The translations under genes were made by a program, and so were the position numbers. From Oleispira sp964022115 (GTDB taxonomy: Bacteria; Pseudomonadota; Gammaproteobacteria; Pseudomonadales; Oceanobacteraceae): a DNA stretch of 64,000 nt. Below the pieces are notes generated by a model that was given only the letters and a program-made list of their open reading frames with translations, had not been told where the DNA came from and did no database searches. Within the stretch, counting starts at the first letter, position 1, and every line of letters starts with the position of its first letter. Shown here piece after piece: positions 46,228 to 54,880 of this stretch. The stretch covers positions 1-64,000 of the forward strand of contig CAXIBC010000001.1 in the NCBI GenBank assembly GCA_964022115.1, read 5' to 3'.

Positions 46228-47598
46228 TTAATGCTTGCCGCCTTTACGACGTAAAGCAGAAGGTTTGAAATCAGATTTTTTGGCCATACCACCAAATCTA
46301 AAAGGCACTTTAACTTCATTACTTAAACCGCTAATTAAATAGCGACTAGAATTTAAATCATAAATAGCTTCAGCGGTATACCAAGGAACATCTGCATTAT
46401 GGAAATTCATATGAAATGACTCGGCAATACGCCAAAGCTCACCACGCTCATCAAAATGATCAGCAACCGCAATTTGCCATGTATCTTCATCAATATAGAA
46501 AGTGCGCTTTTTATAAACATGACGTAATCCATTTTTTAACTTACCTTCAACTTGCCATACTCGATGTAATTCATAACGCGTTAAATCAGAATTAACATGG
46601 CCCGGTTGTATGATGTCATCGTAGCTAAGTTCTTTTGAATGCAATTTATAATTATTGTAAGGAATATACAGCTCTTTCTTGCCAATAAGCGTCCAATCAT
46701 AGCGGTCTAGAGAACCGTTATACATATCCAAGTTATCAGAAGTTGCCTGGCCATCTGAATTATTCTGCGGAGTATCGTAAGCTACTTGAGGTGCCCGACG
46801 AACTCGACGCTGGCCAGCGTTATAAATCCACGCTTTACGTGGCTCTTTAAGCTGATCAAGTGTTTCATTAACCAGTGTCATAGTACCGGCTGATCGGGCT
46901 GGTTCTAAATTCTCACCGATAAAATAAAACAAAATATTGTCGTCTTTATCCATGCCCTTCACATTGTTAGCAAAAGCCATATTCTGCCATATTTTATATG
47001 GGGTATATTTTCCGTTAACCTGTGGAGCCATGCGGTGAATAATCCGATCAATCTGGCCACCACGATAACGAGTAAAATGGTTCCATAAGATCTCCTCAGC
47101 GGATTGTGGCACAGGAAAAGGGACGCCTTGCTGATAACCTCTATCCCCACCTTGTAATCCACTTGCGGCTGCATTCAATTCTATGTGTATTGCATTCGAC
47201 TTTGTCGCATCATAAATAGCCTGCGGATAAGCAGCCGATCGATGCGTCGGATAGACATTAATTTTGTACGTTTCTGGGTACTTATGTATTAAAGCAACCT
47301 GACCCGAAGACAGCTTATCCTTATAGTTAGCAACATTGTTTTTATCAATGGTAAATAAAATCTGATCCCCTGCATAAGGATCAGACAATGCCTTTTCTTC
47401 TTTACTGTAACCACCAGTCCAAGCAGGGATAGTTCCAGCCTTATTACCTTCATGTTCCGCGCCAACAAAAGTAAGATTTTGACCTAACTGTTCAGCGTGT
47501 TCTTCATCCACTTTAGCCAAGGTTAAAGTTGGCGCTAATAACGCAGGAGCTAAGAAAAAAACAGCAGACGTCATAGTTATTGCTTTTTTAATCATCAT
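46228..47598 (-). CDS. DUF1329 outer-membrane-associated protein
   Basis: This exported protein of about 456 aa has a signal peptide (MMIKKAITMTSAVFFLAPALL, cleaved near TLAKV). DUF1329 family marks include NLTFVGAEHEGNKAGTIPAW near the N-terminus, YNAGQRRVRRAPQVAYD, and late YKKRTFYIDEDTWQI. The fold is related to LolA/LolB-type lipid-binding proteins, so a hydrophobic ligand is plausible but unproven. Start 47598 is chosen for the GAGGGTG site just upstream. It lies 5 bp after the DUF1302 gene and is co-transcribed. Confidence 0.85.
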   Translation of the reverse strand: MMIKKAITMTSAVFFLAPALLAPTLTLAKVDEEHAEQLGQNLTFVGAEHEGNKAGTIPAWTGGYSKEEKALSDPYAGDQILFTIDKNNVANYKDKLSSGQVALIHKYPETYKINVYPTHRSAAYPQAIYDATKSNAIHIELNAAASGLQGGDRGYQQGVPFPVPQSAEEILWNHFTRYRGGQIDRIIHRMAPQVNGKYTPYKIWQNMAFANNVKGMDKDDNILFYFIGENLEPARSAGTMTLVNETLDQLKEPRKAWIYNAGQRRVRRAPQVAYDTPQNNSDGQATSDNLDMYNGSLDRYDWTLIGKKELYIPYNNYKLHSKELSYDDIIQPGHVNSDLTRYELHRVWQVEGKLKNGLRHVYKKRTFYIDEDTWQIAVADHFDERGELWRIAESFHMNFHNADVPWYTAEAIYDLNSSRYLISGLSNEVKVPFRFGGMAKKSDFKPSALRRKGGKH

Positions 47599-47644
47599 TT
47601 TCACCCTCATATTTAGTTCTTCAGTATTCATTGAAATCAAATGA

Positions 47645-49513
47645 TTAAAATTTCATACCAGCACTTAATGCCACAAAGTCTCTATCCGTTTTCGTATTGT
47701 ATTTTCCATCAAAGAAATCGGTATAACTGATATCGAGGTTATAAGTACCTTGATATGTGAAGCTATTTGATAAAGTTATCGCTTTACTACCTTCGATAAA
47801 CTGAGCTCCCGGTGCAGATGAGTAACCTTGCACATCATGCTTAAACGCAAACCCAGGGGAGACATTTACGCCAGAGAAAGCATTGGCATAATTCAAGTGT
47901 GATTTGATTCGATAACCCCAAGAAAAATCAGTGACATAACCATCCAATGAACAATAACTATCTTTCACTTGATCATTCTGACAAGCAATCGCCACACCTT
48001 TAATACCCGAACCATAAGTTGCCGAACGGCCATATTTTATTGTTTCAGGATCTTCTAAATCTGCAATATGCTGCATACCTAATTCAGCTACCACGACCAG
48101 ACGCTCGGCCGATAAAAAATCAGGTATCGTTTGAATCATTGTGGTTTGCAGCTGAGTTACAGGTTTGGTGCGATAGCCCTCTACCTTTTGGCCATATAAA
48201 GCATTAGATCTGGCAACGATCGGACCTGCCCCAGGTTGAGGAATGGTGATATCAAATAACGCCTCCACGATAGGAGATTCAGTATCTAGAAAACCCGTAG
48301 CGTATAAAAAGTCCTGTCCATTTATTTGTAAAGGCATGTCAGGACGATGACTTATCTCACCCGATAGTGAAGAGCCAAATGGGCCTGAGGTATTAAAACT
48401 CAATCCATACAGTTCAATATTTTCCGGATAATCAACAATGTATTTTGGCCCTTGAACAAATGGAACAGACGAATCGCCATAAGCAGGATTATTAGTAATA
48501 CCATTTAAGAAAAAGCCACTGCCTGGGCGATCATCATAATCAGCCGTAATGGCGCTCATATAAGGCATACGACTATGGTAATTAATATAATAGAAGCCAA
48601 ACTCTGTAGAATTTAATGCTTCTGCGAAGTATTTGAAGGAAATCCCCCACTGATCACCTTCTGGTTTATCCTCGCTCGCTTTTTCAATAATCATGTTAGC
48701 ACTTGATGGTAACTGAGGATTTACCAATGACATATCTTCTTGCTCAGCTTCCGTTAAACCCGACACAGCATATAGAGGGCCGCATCCAGGTTGAATAGCA
48801 TCACTACTCGCAAAGAAGGTTCCACAGCCAGGTAATACTGTTTTTTGGTACTCCAATTGATAAAATACTTCCGTGCTTAAATTTTCACTAAGCCCCATAG
48901 AGAGGCTTAACATATTCACCGGAATTAACGCTTCTTTAATTTCAACTCCAGGGCGGGTAAATGCATTAGCATCCATAGGATTAATGATATTAATGCCACC
49001 TTGAATAAAGGTACTCTCACCCCAATTCATTACTTGCCGCCCTAAGCGAACATCAAGGGGAGACTCAAACACATCAAATTCAGCCCATAGGTATGCATCC
49101 ATAAGTGCAATACCTGAAAATTTAGCTAGGTTATCAAAACCACTATCATTTAAGGGTTTAAAACGCCCTTCTTTATTCTCTAACTCATGGTCATACCAAT
49201 ATTTGGCACGCAGAAAAGCACCAAAATTTTGATAGCTTAATGACAGGTCGGTAGAGCCTTTTATCACATTTGAAATGACATCCCCAGCTTGGAAATTTTG
49301 CTTACCATCATTGGCATTAATACCGCCTGCTCGGCCATCATAGGCGGTGGGTAATAAATCTTTATCAGGATCTTGAGTACTGATGCCGAGCCCTGCTGAT
49401 AAGCTAGTATTAATACGCCCCTGAACTTCACCATCGGCAAAGTCAAAGCTTAATGCCTGCGCTTGATTCATAGCGGTCACCATAAAAGCCAGCGCTAGTA
49501 GTTTAAATTTCAT
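47645..49513 (-). CDS. DUF1302 outer-membrane beta-barrel protein
   Basis: This 622-aa protein has a signal peptide (MKFKLLALAFMVTAMNQAQA) and a beta-strand-rich body ending in FVALSAGMKF, with the terminal Phe expected of outer-membrane barrels. The early segment FDFADGEVQGRINTSLSAG and LGRQVMNWGESTF near residue 160 are typical of DUF1302. A role in passage of hydrophobic compounds has been proposed from gene neighbourhoods; it is inference here. An AGGTGG site precedes the ATG. It heads the three-gene operon and is divergent from the AraC gene. Confidence 0.87.
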   Translation of the reverse strand: MKFKLLALAFMVTAMNQAQALSFDFADGEVQGRINTSLSAGLGISTQDPDKDLLPTAYDGRAGGINANDGKQNFQAGDVISNVIKGSTDLSLSYQNFGAFLRAKYWYDHELENKEGRFKPLNDSGFDNLAKFSGIALMDAYLWAEFDVFESPLDVRLGRQVMNWGESTFIQGGINIINPMDANAFTRPGVEIKEALIPVNMLSLSMGLSENLSTEVFYQLEYQKTVLPGCGTFFASSDAIQPGCGPLYAVSGLTEAEQEDMSLVNPQLPSSANMIIEKASEDKPEGDQWGISFKYFAEALNSTEFGFYYINYHSRMPYMSAITADYDDRPGSGFFLNGITNNPAYGDSSVPFVQGPKYIVDYPENIELYGLSFNTSGPFGSSLSGEISHRPDMPLQINGQDFLYATGFLDTESPIVEALFDITIPQPGAGPIVARSNALYGQKVEGYRTKPVTQLQTTMIQTIPDFLSAERLVVVAELGMQHIADLEDPETIKYGRSATYGSGIKGVAIACQNDQVKDSYCSLDGYVTDFSWGYRIKSHLNYANAFSGVNVSPGFAFKHDVQGYSSAPGAQFIEGSKAITLSNSFTYQGTYNLDISYTDFFDGKYNTKTDRDFVALSAGMKF

Positions 49514-49658
49514 CGCTTAGAGTCCACCTATATGTTTATTATTATTCGTCGATTTCTAGTACACTAAAGACAGAGTTAACAAGTTACTGAATTATGAAAT
49601 ACCACGATAGGCAGTTACGGACGACTTTTTAACCGAACAAGACATAATGGGGTAATCG

Positions 49659-50687
49659 ATGCCAACTGATCATACAGATGAAAGTCATACAACCCTTGCC
49701 TCTTGGGCTTTGGCGATAGAAAGAGCACTTTTATCCCTTGGTTATGACCCTGAACCACTATTCGTTCAGGCGGGTATCGATCGCTCTCTAATCAACAATT
49801 CAGAAGCAAGAATTGCGACCACCTCAATGTGGGCATTATGGCGCAGCGCCATCGATAAAACTCAGGATGACGCTTTTGGCATAACCGTCGCGGAACATGT
49901 CTTTCCTACTCATTTAAATGCCTTATTATTTGCCATCCAATCCAGTGAAAGCTTACGTGAGATTATCGAGCGTTTAATCCGTTATTCTAGCGTCGTCTCT
50001 ACCGTGATAAATCTTGTTTTGATTGAAGATAAAAGCACTCAACAAGCAAAGTTACGCTTTATCTCTCTTGCTCAAGATAATAATCGTCCACTAGCGCCTT
50101 TTGATGCTTTTTTAGCCATTGCTGTACAAAATATACGTGACATAATGGCCTTGGGAGATGACGCTATTAGTGAAATTAATTTGTCTCGACCACAGCCAAA
50201 AAATGTTGAACGCTTTTATTCATTCTTTCGAAACGCGATCACCTTTAATAGCGAATATAACGAACTGGTTTTCCCTTTGACTTTATTAGATATGAAACTG
50301 GCGGCCTCTAATGCCAACATCGCAAGAATACACGACCAATTATTAGATGATCAGTTAAAAAAGTTGCAGCAAAAAAATTACACTCTGAAAGTAAAAGAAG
50401 TAATTTTAGATTGCCTACCGGGTAGTGGCATAAACCAAGAAATCATCGCTAAACGCTTAAACATGAGCGTACGAAATTTACATAGAAAACTAAGTGAAGA
50501 AGAGAGCTCGTTTAAAATAATATTAGATGCAGTCCGCCAAGATTTAGCGATTCATTATTTAAAAAGCTCAGGTATGAGCATTACTGATGTGACATACAGT
50601 TTAGGCTTTGTCGATCAAAGTAGTTTTAGCCGAGCCTTTAAACGCTGGACAGGGTTATCACCAAGCCAGTTTCGCAAACAGGACTGA
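49659..50687 (+). CDS. AraC-family transcriptional regulator
   Basis: This 342-aa regulator has an N-terminal arabinose-binding-like sensing domain of the OruR/ArgR type (ALLSLGYDPEPLFVQAGID) and a C-terminal double helix-turn-helix with IAKRLNMSVRNLHRKLSEE and TYSLGFVDQSSFSRAFKRW. It is divergent from the DUF1302 operon across 145 bp and lies inside the repeat-flanked module, so it most likely controls that operon. The inducer is unknown. Confidence 0.87.
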   Translation: MPTDHTDESHTTLASWALAIERALLSLGYDPEPLFVQAGIDRSLINNSEARIATTSMWALWRSAIDKTQDDAFGITVAEHVFPTHLNALLFAIQSSESLREIIERLIRYSSVVSTVINLVLIEDKSTQQAKLRFISLAQDNNRPLAPFDAFLAIAVQNIRDIMALGDDAISEINLSRPQPKNVERFYSFFRNAITFNSEYNELVFPLTLLDMKLAASNANIARIHDQLLDDQLKKLQQKNYTLKVKEVILDCLPGSGINQEIIAKRLNMSVRNLHRKLSEEESSFKIILDAVRQDLAIHYLKSSGMSITDVTYSLGFVDQSSFSRAFKRWTGLSPSQFRKQD

Positions 50688-50753
50688 TCTTGCGCAGCCA
50701 ATTTTAAGTCCCAAAACTCCTCGTGTTTAATATTCTCTTCGATTACGGCCTGC

Positions 50754-50961
50754 GGCCCACGCTTTAAGTCTTGATGTCGTAGCTGAAGGGGTAGAAGATG
50801 AAGAACAAGTACAGTATTTAGAATCCATTGGCTGCAATGTAATTCAGGGGTTTTACTTCAGTAAACCCCTGCCACAAGAGCAAGCTTTAGCATTTATAAA
50901 AACTAATACCTTACCAAGGTTTGACCAGAATAAACACTTACAGCATCAGTTTAATAGCTGA
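50754..50961 (+). pseudogene. EAL-domain C-terminal fragment
   Basis: This plus-strand fragment encodes the last 68 or so residues of the GGDEF-EAL protein at 42132-44621, including VVAEGVEDEEQVQYLESIGC, and ends at the same TGA. The coding identity is complete apart from one base at 50764. It has no start and lies downstream of the AraC gene, so it is not expected to be expressed as protein. Confidence 0.88.
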
Positions 50962-51047
50962 TGCAATACGTATAAAAGCTCCTCCGTTTGCTTCCAGCTG
51001 ATACAGGGGTCGGTAATCGACAAGCCATATTCTAAGCCTTGATTATT
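50754..51047. repeat. 294-bp direct repeat, copy B
   Basis: Right member of the pair with 44414-44707. Copy B holds the functional 3' end of the DAHP synthase gene and a stranded piece of the GGDEF-EAL tail. It begins 66 bp after the AraC stop. Confidence 0.95.
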
Positions 51048-52052
51048 CGGCCCGTTCATTCCTTGATTACCCGCTTCAATGAAACTTTCTAACATAATGC
51101 CGGAAATACCCTTATTGCCTGCCTTACGCTGCTCAACAACCTGAGTCGCAATTGCCAGCTGACGCTCATGCTGCTTTTCTGCATTGGCATGACTGCAATC
51201 CACAATGACCTTAGCGTGAATATCATTCTTGGTCTTGGCTTGAATTAATTGCTTTAACGTTTCTTCAATACTTTTCGCATCATAGTTAGTTAGGTTGCGC
51301 CCCCCGCGTAACACCACATGCGTATCAGAATTTCCAGGCGTATTTAACATAGCAATATTGCCATCGACATCCATGCCCAAACAGTGATGGCTACGACTGG
51401 CCGAAACCATTGCATTCACCGCAGTATCAACTGAACCATCGGTCCCGTTTTTAATGCCTACTGGCATAGAAAGATGGCTAATCATTTCGCGATGAATTTG
51501 CGATTCCGCCGTGCGCGCGCCAATCGCCGTCCAGCTAATTAGATCTTCCAAGTACATCATGGTCATAGGGTTTAAGGCTTCCGTCGCTAATGGCAAGCCC
51601 ATTTCCACCAGCTGCAATAATAAGCTACGTGAAACTTCTAAACCTTTATTAATGTCCCCAGCCCCATCATGGCTTGAATCACGATCGGGATCATAAGCAA
51701 GACCCTTCCAGCCCGTTGTTGTTCTTGGTTTCTCGACGTAGGCCCGCATCACGATCAATAATCGGTCACTGAGTTTTTCATTCAGTGCAACTAAACGGCG
51801 GCCATAATCCAACGCGGCCTCCGGGTCATGCAGCGAACAAGGGCCAGTAATCACTAATAAGCGATCATCTTTACCCTGCAATAGCTGACGAATCTGCTGG
51901 CGCTGCTGATCAACCTGCAATTGTAATTCATCCGCTAGGGGTAAAGCCTGCTTCAACGCCCGAGGACTCGGTAAAGGCCTTACTCCTGCTAATTGTGTCT
52001 CTTCAGTAGTTGATTGCTCTGTTGGCGCTTTTATCTTTGTGATGGTGCTCAT
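50946..52052 (-). CDS. aroF/aroG: 3-deoxy-7-phosphoheptulonate (DAHP) synthase
   Basis: This class I DAHP synthase of 368 aa condenses phosphoenolpyruvate with erythrose 4-phosphate, the first step of aromatic amino acid synthesis. Visible motifs are VITGPCSLHDP, RAYVEKPRTTTGWKGLAYDP, SRSHHCLGMD, VDCSHANA and IMLESFIEAGNQG. Which amino acid inhibits the enzyme cannot be judged from these. Upstream lies an apparent Tyr/Trp/Phe attenuator (52115-52384). The gene's last 102 bp lie in direct repeat B. Confidence 0.92.
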   Translation of the reverse strand: MSTITKIKAPTEQSTTEETQLAGVRPLPSPRALKQALPLADELQLQVDQQRQQIRQLLQGKDDRLLVITGPCSLHDPEAALDYGRRLVALNEKLSDRLLIVMRAYVEKPRTTTGWKGLAYDPDRDSSHDGAGDINKGLEVSRSLLLQLVEMGLPLATEALNPMTMMYLEDLISWTAIGARTAESQIHREMISHLSMPVGIKNGTDGSVDTAVNAMVSASRSHHCLGMDVDGNIAMLNTPGNSDTHVVLRGGRNLTNYDAKSIEETLKQLIQAKTKNDIHAKVIVDCSHANAEKQHERQLAIATQVVEQRKAGNKGISGIMLESFIEAGNQGMNGPNNQGLEYGLSITDPCISWKQTEELLYVLHQLLN

Positions 52053-52114
52053 GTCTCTCTCCTAAAATCATCCCCCGATGCTGTTATATGTCTGTTAAAA
52101 ATTAATGAGAGGCA

Positions 52115-52151
52115 TAAAAAAACCCCGACCAGCGAGCTGCTAATCGGGGTT
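52115..52151 (-). terminator. attenuator terminator before the DAHP synthase gene
   Basis: On the minus strand the arms AACCCCGA and TCGGGGTT (52144-52151 and 52121-52128) form a GC-rich hairpin followed by a run of T residues (52116-52122 on the plus strand as A). It lies 63 bp before the DAHP synthase start and after an aromatic-rich leader peptide, as expected for transcription attenuation. Confidence 0.88.
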
Positions 52152-52181
52152 CTTTAGCAGCTGGCTGAAATGCCAGGCTGC
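52135..52181 (-). promoter_or_regulatory. pause and antiterminator hairpins of the attenuator
   Basis: Two alternative stems are visible on the minus strand. The first pairs GCAGC-C-TGGC with GCCAGCTGC (52172-52181 with 52158-52166; one bulged base) and could be the 1:2 pause hairpin. The second pairs AGCTGCTAA with TTAGCAGCT (52154-52162 with 52135-52143, a perfect 9-bp match). It places the left arm of the terminator in its loop, so it should compete with the terminator as antiterminator. Confidence 0.75.
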
Positions 52182-52204
52182 CTATGAATTTGATGTTACT
52201 AAGT

Positions 52205-52384
52205 TCAAGTGCGACCCGGCGTGAAGCTAAAATAGCCCCAGAAATACTCGGCAAAGCACCAATACTGTTTGGATAAAGTTTTTAAACCCTGGGCCTCTAA
52301 AGCAGACACACACACAGCCCCTGTGCTGCTAGAAGCAGTACAGGTAAGGAATGTCAGTTGAGTCACAGCTTTTAAAATGTTCAT
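52205..52384 (-). CDS. aromatic-rich leader peptide for DAHP synthase attenuation
   Basis: A frame of up to 59 codons ends at TGA 52205-52207. Within 14 residues (41-54) it has nine aromatic residues: KQYWCFAEYFWGYFSF. This is the signature of a leader peptide whose translation stalls when charged Tyr, Trp or Phe tRNA is short. The start is not certain. The ATG at 52384 coincides with the predicted transcription start (leaderless). An in-frame GTG at 52309 has a GGGG site 6 nt upstream and would give a 34-residue peptide with the same aromatic run. Confidence 0.75.
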   Translation of the reverse strand: MNILKAVTQLTFLTCTASSSTGAVCVSALEAQGLKTLSKQYWCFAEYFWGYFSFTPGRT

Positions 52385-52390
52385 GCTTTC

Positions 52391-52418
52391 ATCATAACTG
52401 AGTATTTTGAAATTGCAA
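52391..52418 (-). promoter_or_regulatory. sigma-70-like promoter of the DAHP synthase leader
   Basis: On the minus strand TTGCAA (52413-52418) and TATGAT (52391-52396) are separated by 16 bp, matching the -35/-10 pattern. Transcription would begin near 52384. Confidence 0.55.
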
Positions 52419-52545
52419 AGGCAGTATCAATCACTCACAATATCTGCCCAAATGGTCAGCTATTATCGAGTGAGTAATTCACCTATAATTAGGTCATCAT
52501 CATACACTCTGAATTATTCCAATAACCTAGCTTGAGAGAAGCCCA

Positions 52546-53469
52546 ATGACTTACCCACGCGATATGCTGGGCTACGGCCAGCATAGCCTAGACCCACAAT
52601 GGCCGAACAAAGCCAAGATAGCCTTACAGTTTGTAATCAACTACGAAGAAGGTGGCGAGAACTGTATCTTACATGGTGATAAAGCCTCGGAAGCCTTCTT
52701 ATCCGAGATCGTAGGTGCCCCCGCCCTTGAAGGCGTGCGCAATATGAACATGGAATCCATCTATGAATATGGCGCTCGCGCTGGCTTTTGGCGCTTACAT
52801 CGCATGTTCACCGAGCGTGATATGCCAGTCACGGTTTATGGTGTAGCCACCGCCTTACAGCGTAACCCAGAGATTGTAGAAGCGATGAATAGCGCCGATT
52901 GGGAAATCGCCTCTCACGGTTTGAAGTGGATCGATTACCAGTATGTGGATAAAGACGTCGAGCGTGAGCACATTGCCGAAGCGATTCGCATTCATACCGA
53001 AGTCACAGGTAAGCGCCCACAAGGTTGGTATACCGGCCGCATGAGCCCAAATACCCGTGATCTCGTCGCCGAAGCTGGGGGCTTCGCTTATGACGCGGAT
53101 TCGTATGCCGATGATCTTCCTTACTGGAACTATGATTACCAGCAGCCCCATTTAATCATCCCCTATACCCTCGATAGTAATGACATGCGTTTTGCGACTA
53201 ACCAAGGTTTCAATTGTGGTGATCAGTTTTTTAGCTACTTAAAAGATTCGTTTGACGTATTGTACGCCGAAGGTACTGGCACAGAGAAAAACCCGGCGGC
53301 CCCTAAAATGTTAAGCATTGGCTTACACTGCCGCTTAGTCGGCCGCCCTGGCCGCGCTGCTGCACTGGCTCGCTTCTTAGATTACGTGCAAGGCCACGAA
53401 GACGTTTGGGTCACTCGTCGTATCGATATTGCTAATCACTGGCGGGCAATACATCCACCAAAAGCCTAA
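52546..53469 (+). CDS. puuE: allantoinase PuuE (polysaccharide-deacetylase family)
   Basis: This 307-aa protein of the metal-independent allantoinase type hydrolyses allantoin to allantoate in purine breakdown. It has an NYEEGGENCILHGD segment, YGARAGFWRLHRM, WEIASHGLKWIDYQ and GWYTGRMSPNTRDLV, which are characteristic of PuuE rather than of chitin deacetylases. No other ureide genes are in the window. It is divergent from the DAHP synthase leader. Confidence 0.87.
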   Translation: MTYPRDMLGYGQHSLDPQWPNKAKIALQFVINYEEGGENCILHGDKASEAFLSEIVGAPALEGVRNMNMESIYEYGARAGFWRLHRMFTERDMPVTVYGVATALQRNPEIVEAMNSADWEIASHGLKWIDYQYVDKDVEREHIAEAIRIHTEVTGKRPQGWYTGRMSPNTRDLVAEAGGFAYDADSYADDLPYWNYDYQQPHLIIPYTLDSNDMRFATNQGFNCGDQFFSYLKDSFDVLYAEGTGTEKNPAAPKMLSIGLHCRLVGRPGRAAALARFLDYVQGHEDVWVTRRIDIANHWRAIHPPKA

Positions 53470-53599
53470 CAATTACGCACGTTTCTATACCCAGCTAGAC
53501 TAGCCTCGACTAGCCTAGCTTTGTCCAATTCTCTTTTCTCAAGGTTCGAATTCAAAATAGAACTTACCAAACTCGACGCTCTTTATTGATTCTTCTATT

Positions 53600-53612
53600 G
53601 TTATATTATAAC
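53600..53612. promoter_or_regulatory. Zur box upstream of the zinc operon
   Basis: The 13-bp palindrome GTTATATTATAAC equals the core of the gammaproteobacterial Zur operator (GTTATAnTATAAC). It lies 27 bp before the ATG of the ZigA-like gene, and its AT-rich centre can overlap a -10 element, so Zur with zinc would block transcription of the three genes downstream. Confidence 0.8.
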
Positions 53613-53639
53613 ATTCCATATTATCAATAAGGAATGAAC

Positions 53640-54842
53640 ATGAATAAAGACGATCAACGCTTACCAGTAACGGTTTTATCTGGCTTTTTAGGGGCTGGAA
53701 AAACAACCTTACTAAACAATATTCTTAACAATCGCGAACAGCGTCGTATCGCTGTCATTGTTAACGATATGAGTGAAATTAATATTGATGCAAGCCAGAT
53801 TAAAAATTCAGTCAGCCTCAGTCGCACGGAAGAAAAGCTGGTAGAAATGAGTAATGGCTGCATTTGCTGCACCTTACGCGAAGACCTGCTAGAAGAAGTG
53901 ACCAAGATGGCTAAAGAAGAACGATTCGATTATTTGGTGATTGAGTCGACGGGAATTTCGGAGCCTTTACCGGTCGCCGAAACCTTCACGTTTGAAGATG
54001 ATCAGGGGATCAGTCTTACTGACCTAGTGCGCCTTGATACTATGGTAACTATGGTTGATGCCTTTAATTTTCTGAATGATTTTCATCAAGCCAAGCAACT
54101 GCTAGAAACTGACGAATCATTAGGAGAAGACGATCAACGTAACGTAGCCGATTTGTTGGTCGACCAAATTGAGTTCTGCGATAAATTAATTATTAGTAAA
54201 TCCGATTTAATTAGCAGCGAACAGCTTGTCGAGCTGCAAGGGATTTTAACTAGCCTGAACCCAGTCGCAGAACAAATTATTGCTGATCACGGCCAAGTGC
54301 CGTTAGAGCGACTCTTAAATACCCATTCTTTTAGCTTCGAGCGCGCGAAACAAGATCCTGGCTGGTTGAAAGAAATGCGTGGTGAACATATACCAGAAAC
54401 AGAAGAATACGGTATCAGCAGCTTTAGCTATCAAGCAAGGCGTCCTTTTCATCCACAAAAATTTTTTGATTTTCTATATCAAGATTGGCCCCAAGGTAAG
54501 CTCATTCGTTCTAAAGGTTATTTTTGGCTAGCAAGCCGTCCACAATTTGCGGGGAATTGGCATCAAGCGGGAGGCATTGCTCATCATGGCCCCGCAGGCA
54601 TGTTTTGGAAAGCCGTACCTGAGGATCAGTGGCCACAAGATGAGGAATCCTTGTCTTATATAGAGTCGTTATGGCAAGAGCCCTTTGGTGATATGCGCCA
54701 AGAACTGGTTTTCATTGGTCAGCACATAGATGTAGCCGCCATGCGGAAGTCGTTGGATGAATGCTTATTAAGCGAAGAGGAAGTCTTAAAAGGGCAATCA
54801 TCATGGCTGCAGTTGGATGATCCTTTTCCGGCTTGGCAATAA
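53640..54842 (+). CDS. zigA: ZigA-family GTP-dependent zinc metallochaperone
   Basis: This G3E GTPase of 400 aa has P-loop GFLGAGKTT, the zinc-binding motif GCICC near residues 73-77, VIESTGISEP and SKSD. The long C-terminal CobW_C domain (GYFWLASRP, HQAGGIAHHGPAGMFW) is typical of ZigA/YciC proteins induced on zinc starvation. The start at 53640 is 6 nt from an AAGGA site; an ATG at 53634 is too close. It heads the Zur-box operon with a TonB receptor and an AztD-like lipoprotein. Confidence 0.9.
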   Translation: MNKDDQRLPVTVLSGFLGAGKTTLLNNILNNREQRRIAVIVNDMSEINIDASQIKNSVSLSRTEEKLVEMSNGCICCTLREDLLEEVTKMAKEERFDYLVIESTGISEPLPVAETFTFEDDQGISLTDLVRLDTMVTMVDAFNFLNDFHQAKQLLETDESLGEDDQRNVADLLVDQIEFCDKLIISKSDLISSEQLVELQGILTSLNPVAEQIIADHGQVPLERLLNTHSFSFERAKQDPGWLKEMRGEHIPETEEYGISSFSYQARRPFHPQKFFDFLYQDWPQGKLIRSKGYFWLASRPQFAGNWHQAGGIAHHGPAGMFWKAVPEDQWPQDEESLSYIESLWQEPFGDMRQELVFIGQHIDVAAMRKSLDECLLSEEEVLKGQSSWLQLDDPFPAWQ

Positions 54843-54880
54843 GCAATATTTTATCCGCTTTAATTTGAGCACTAAGTGTT

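Larger units (their letters stand above)
44414..51047. other. repeat-flanked accessory module (DUF1302-DUF1329-DUF1254-AraC)
   Basis: A unique segment of about 6.0 kb between two 294-bp direct repeats. It separates two genes whose tails are both present in each repeat. Removing one repeat and the segment would restore intact convergent GGDEF-EAL and DAHP synthase genes. No transposase, integrase or terminal inverted repeat is present, so integration of a circular DNA by homologous recombination, or a replication-based duplication, is more likely than transposition. Confidence 0.8.

Noticed and set aside
44414..51047. Interpretation of the repeat-flanked module as a classical transposon.
   Set aside because: No transposase, no terminal inverted repeats, and the flanking repeats are far longer than target-site duplications.
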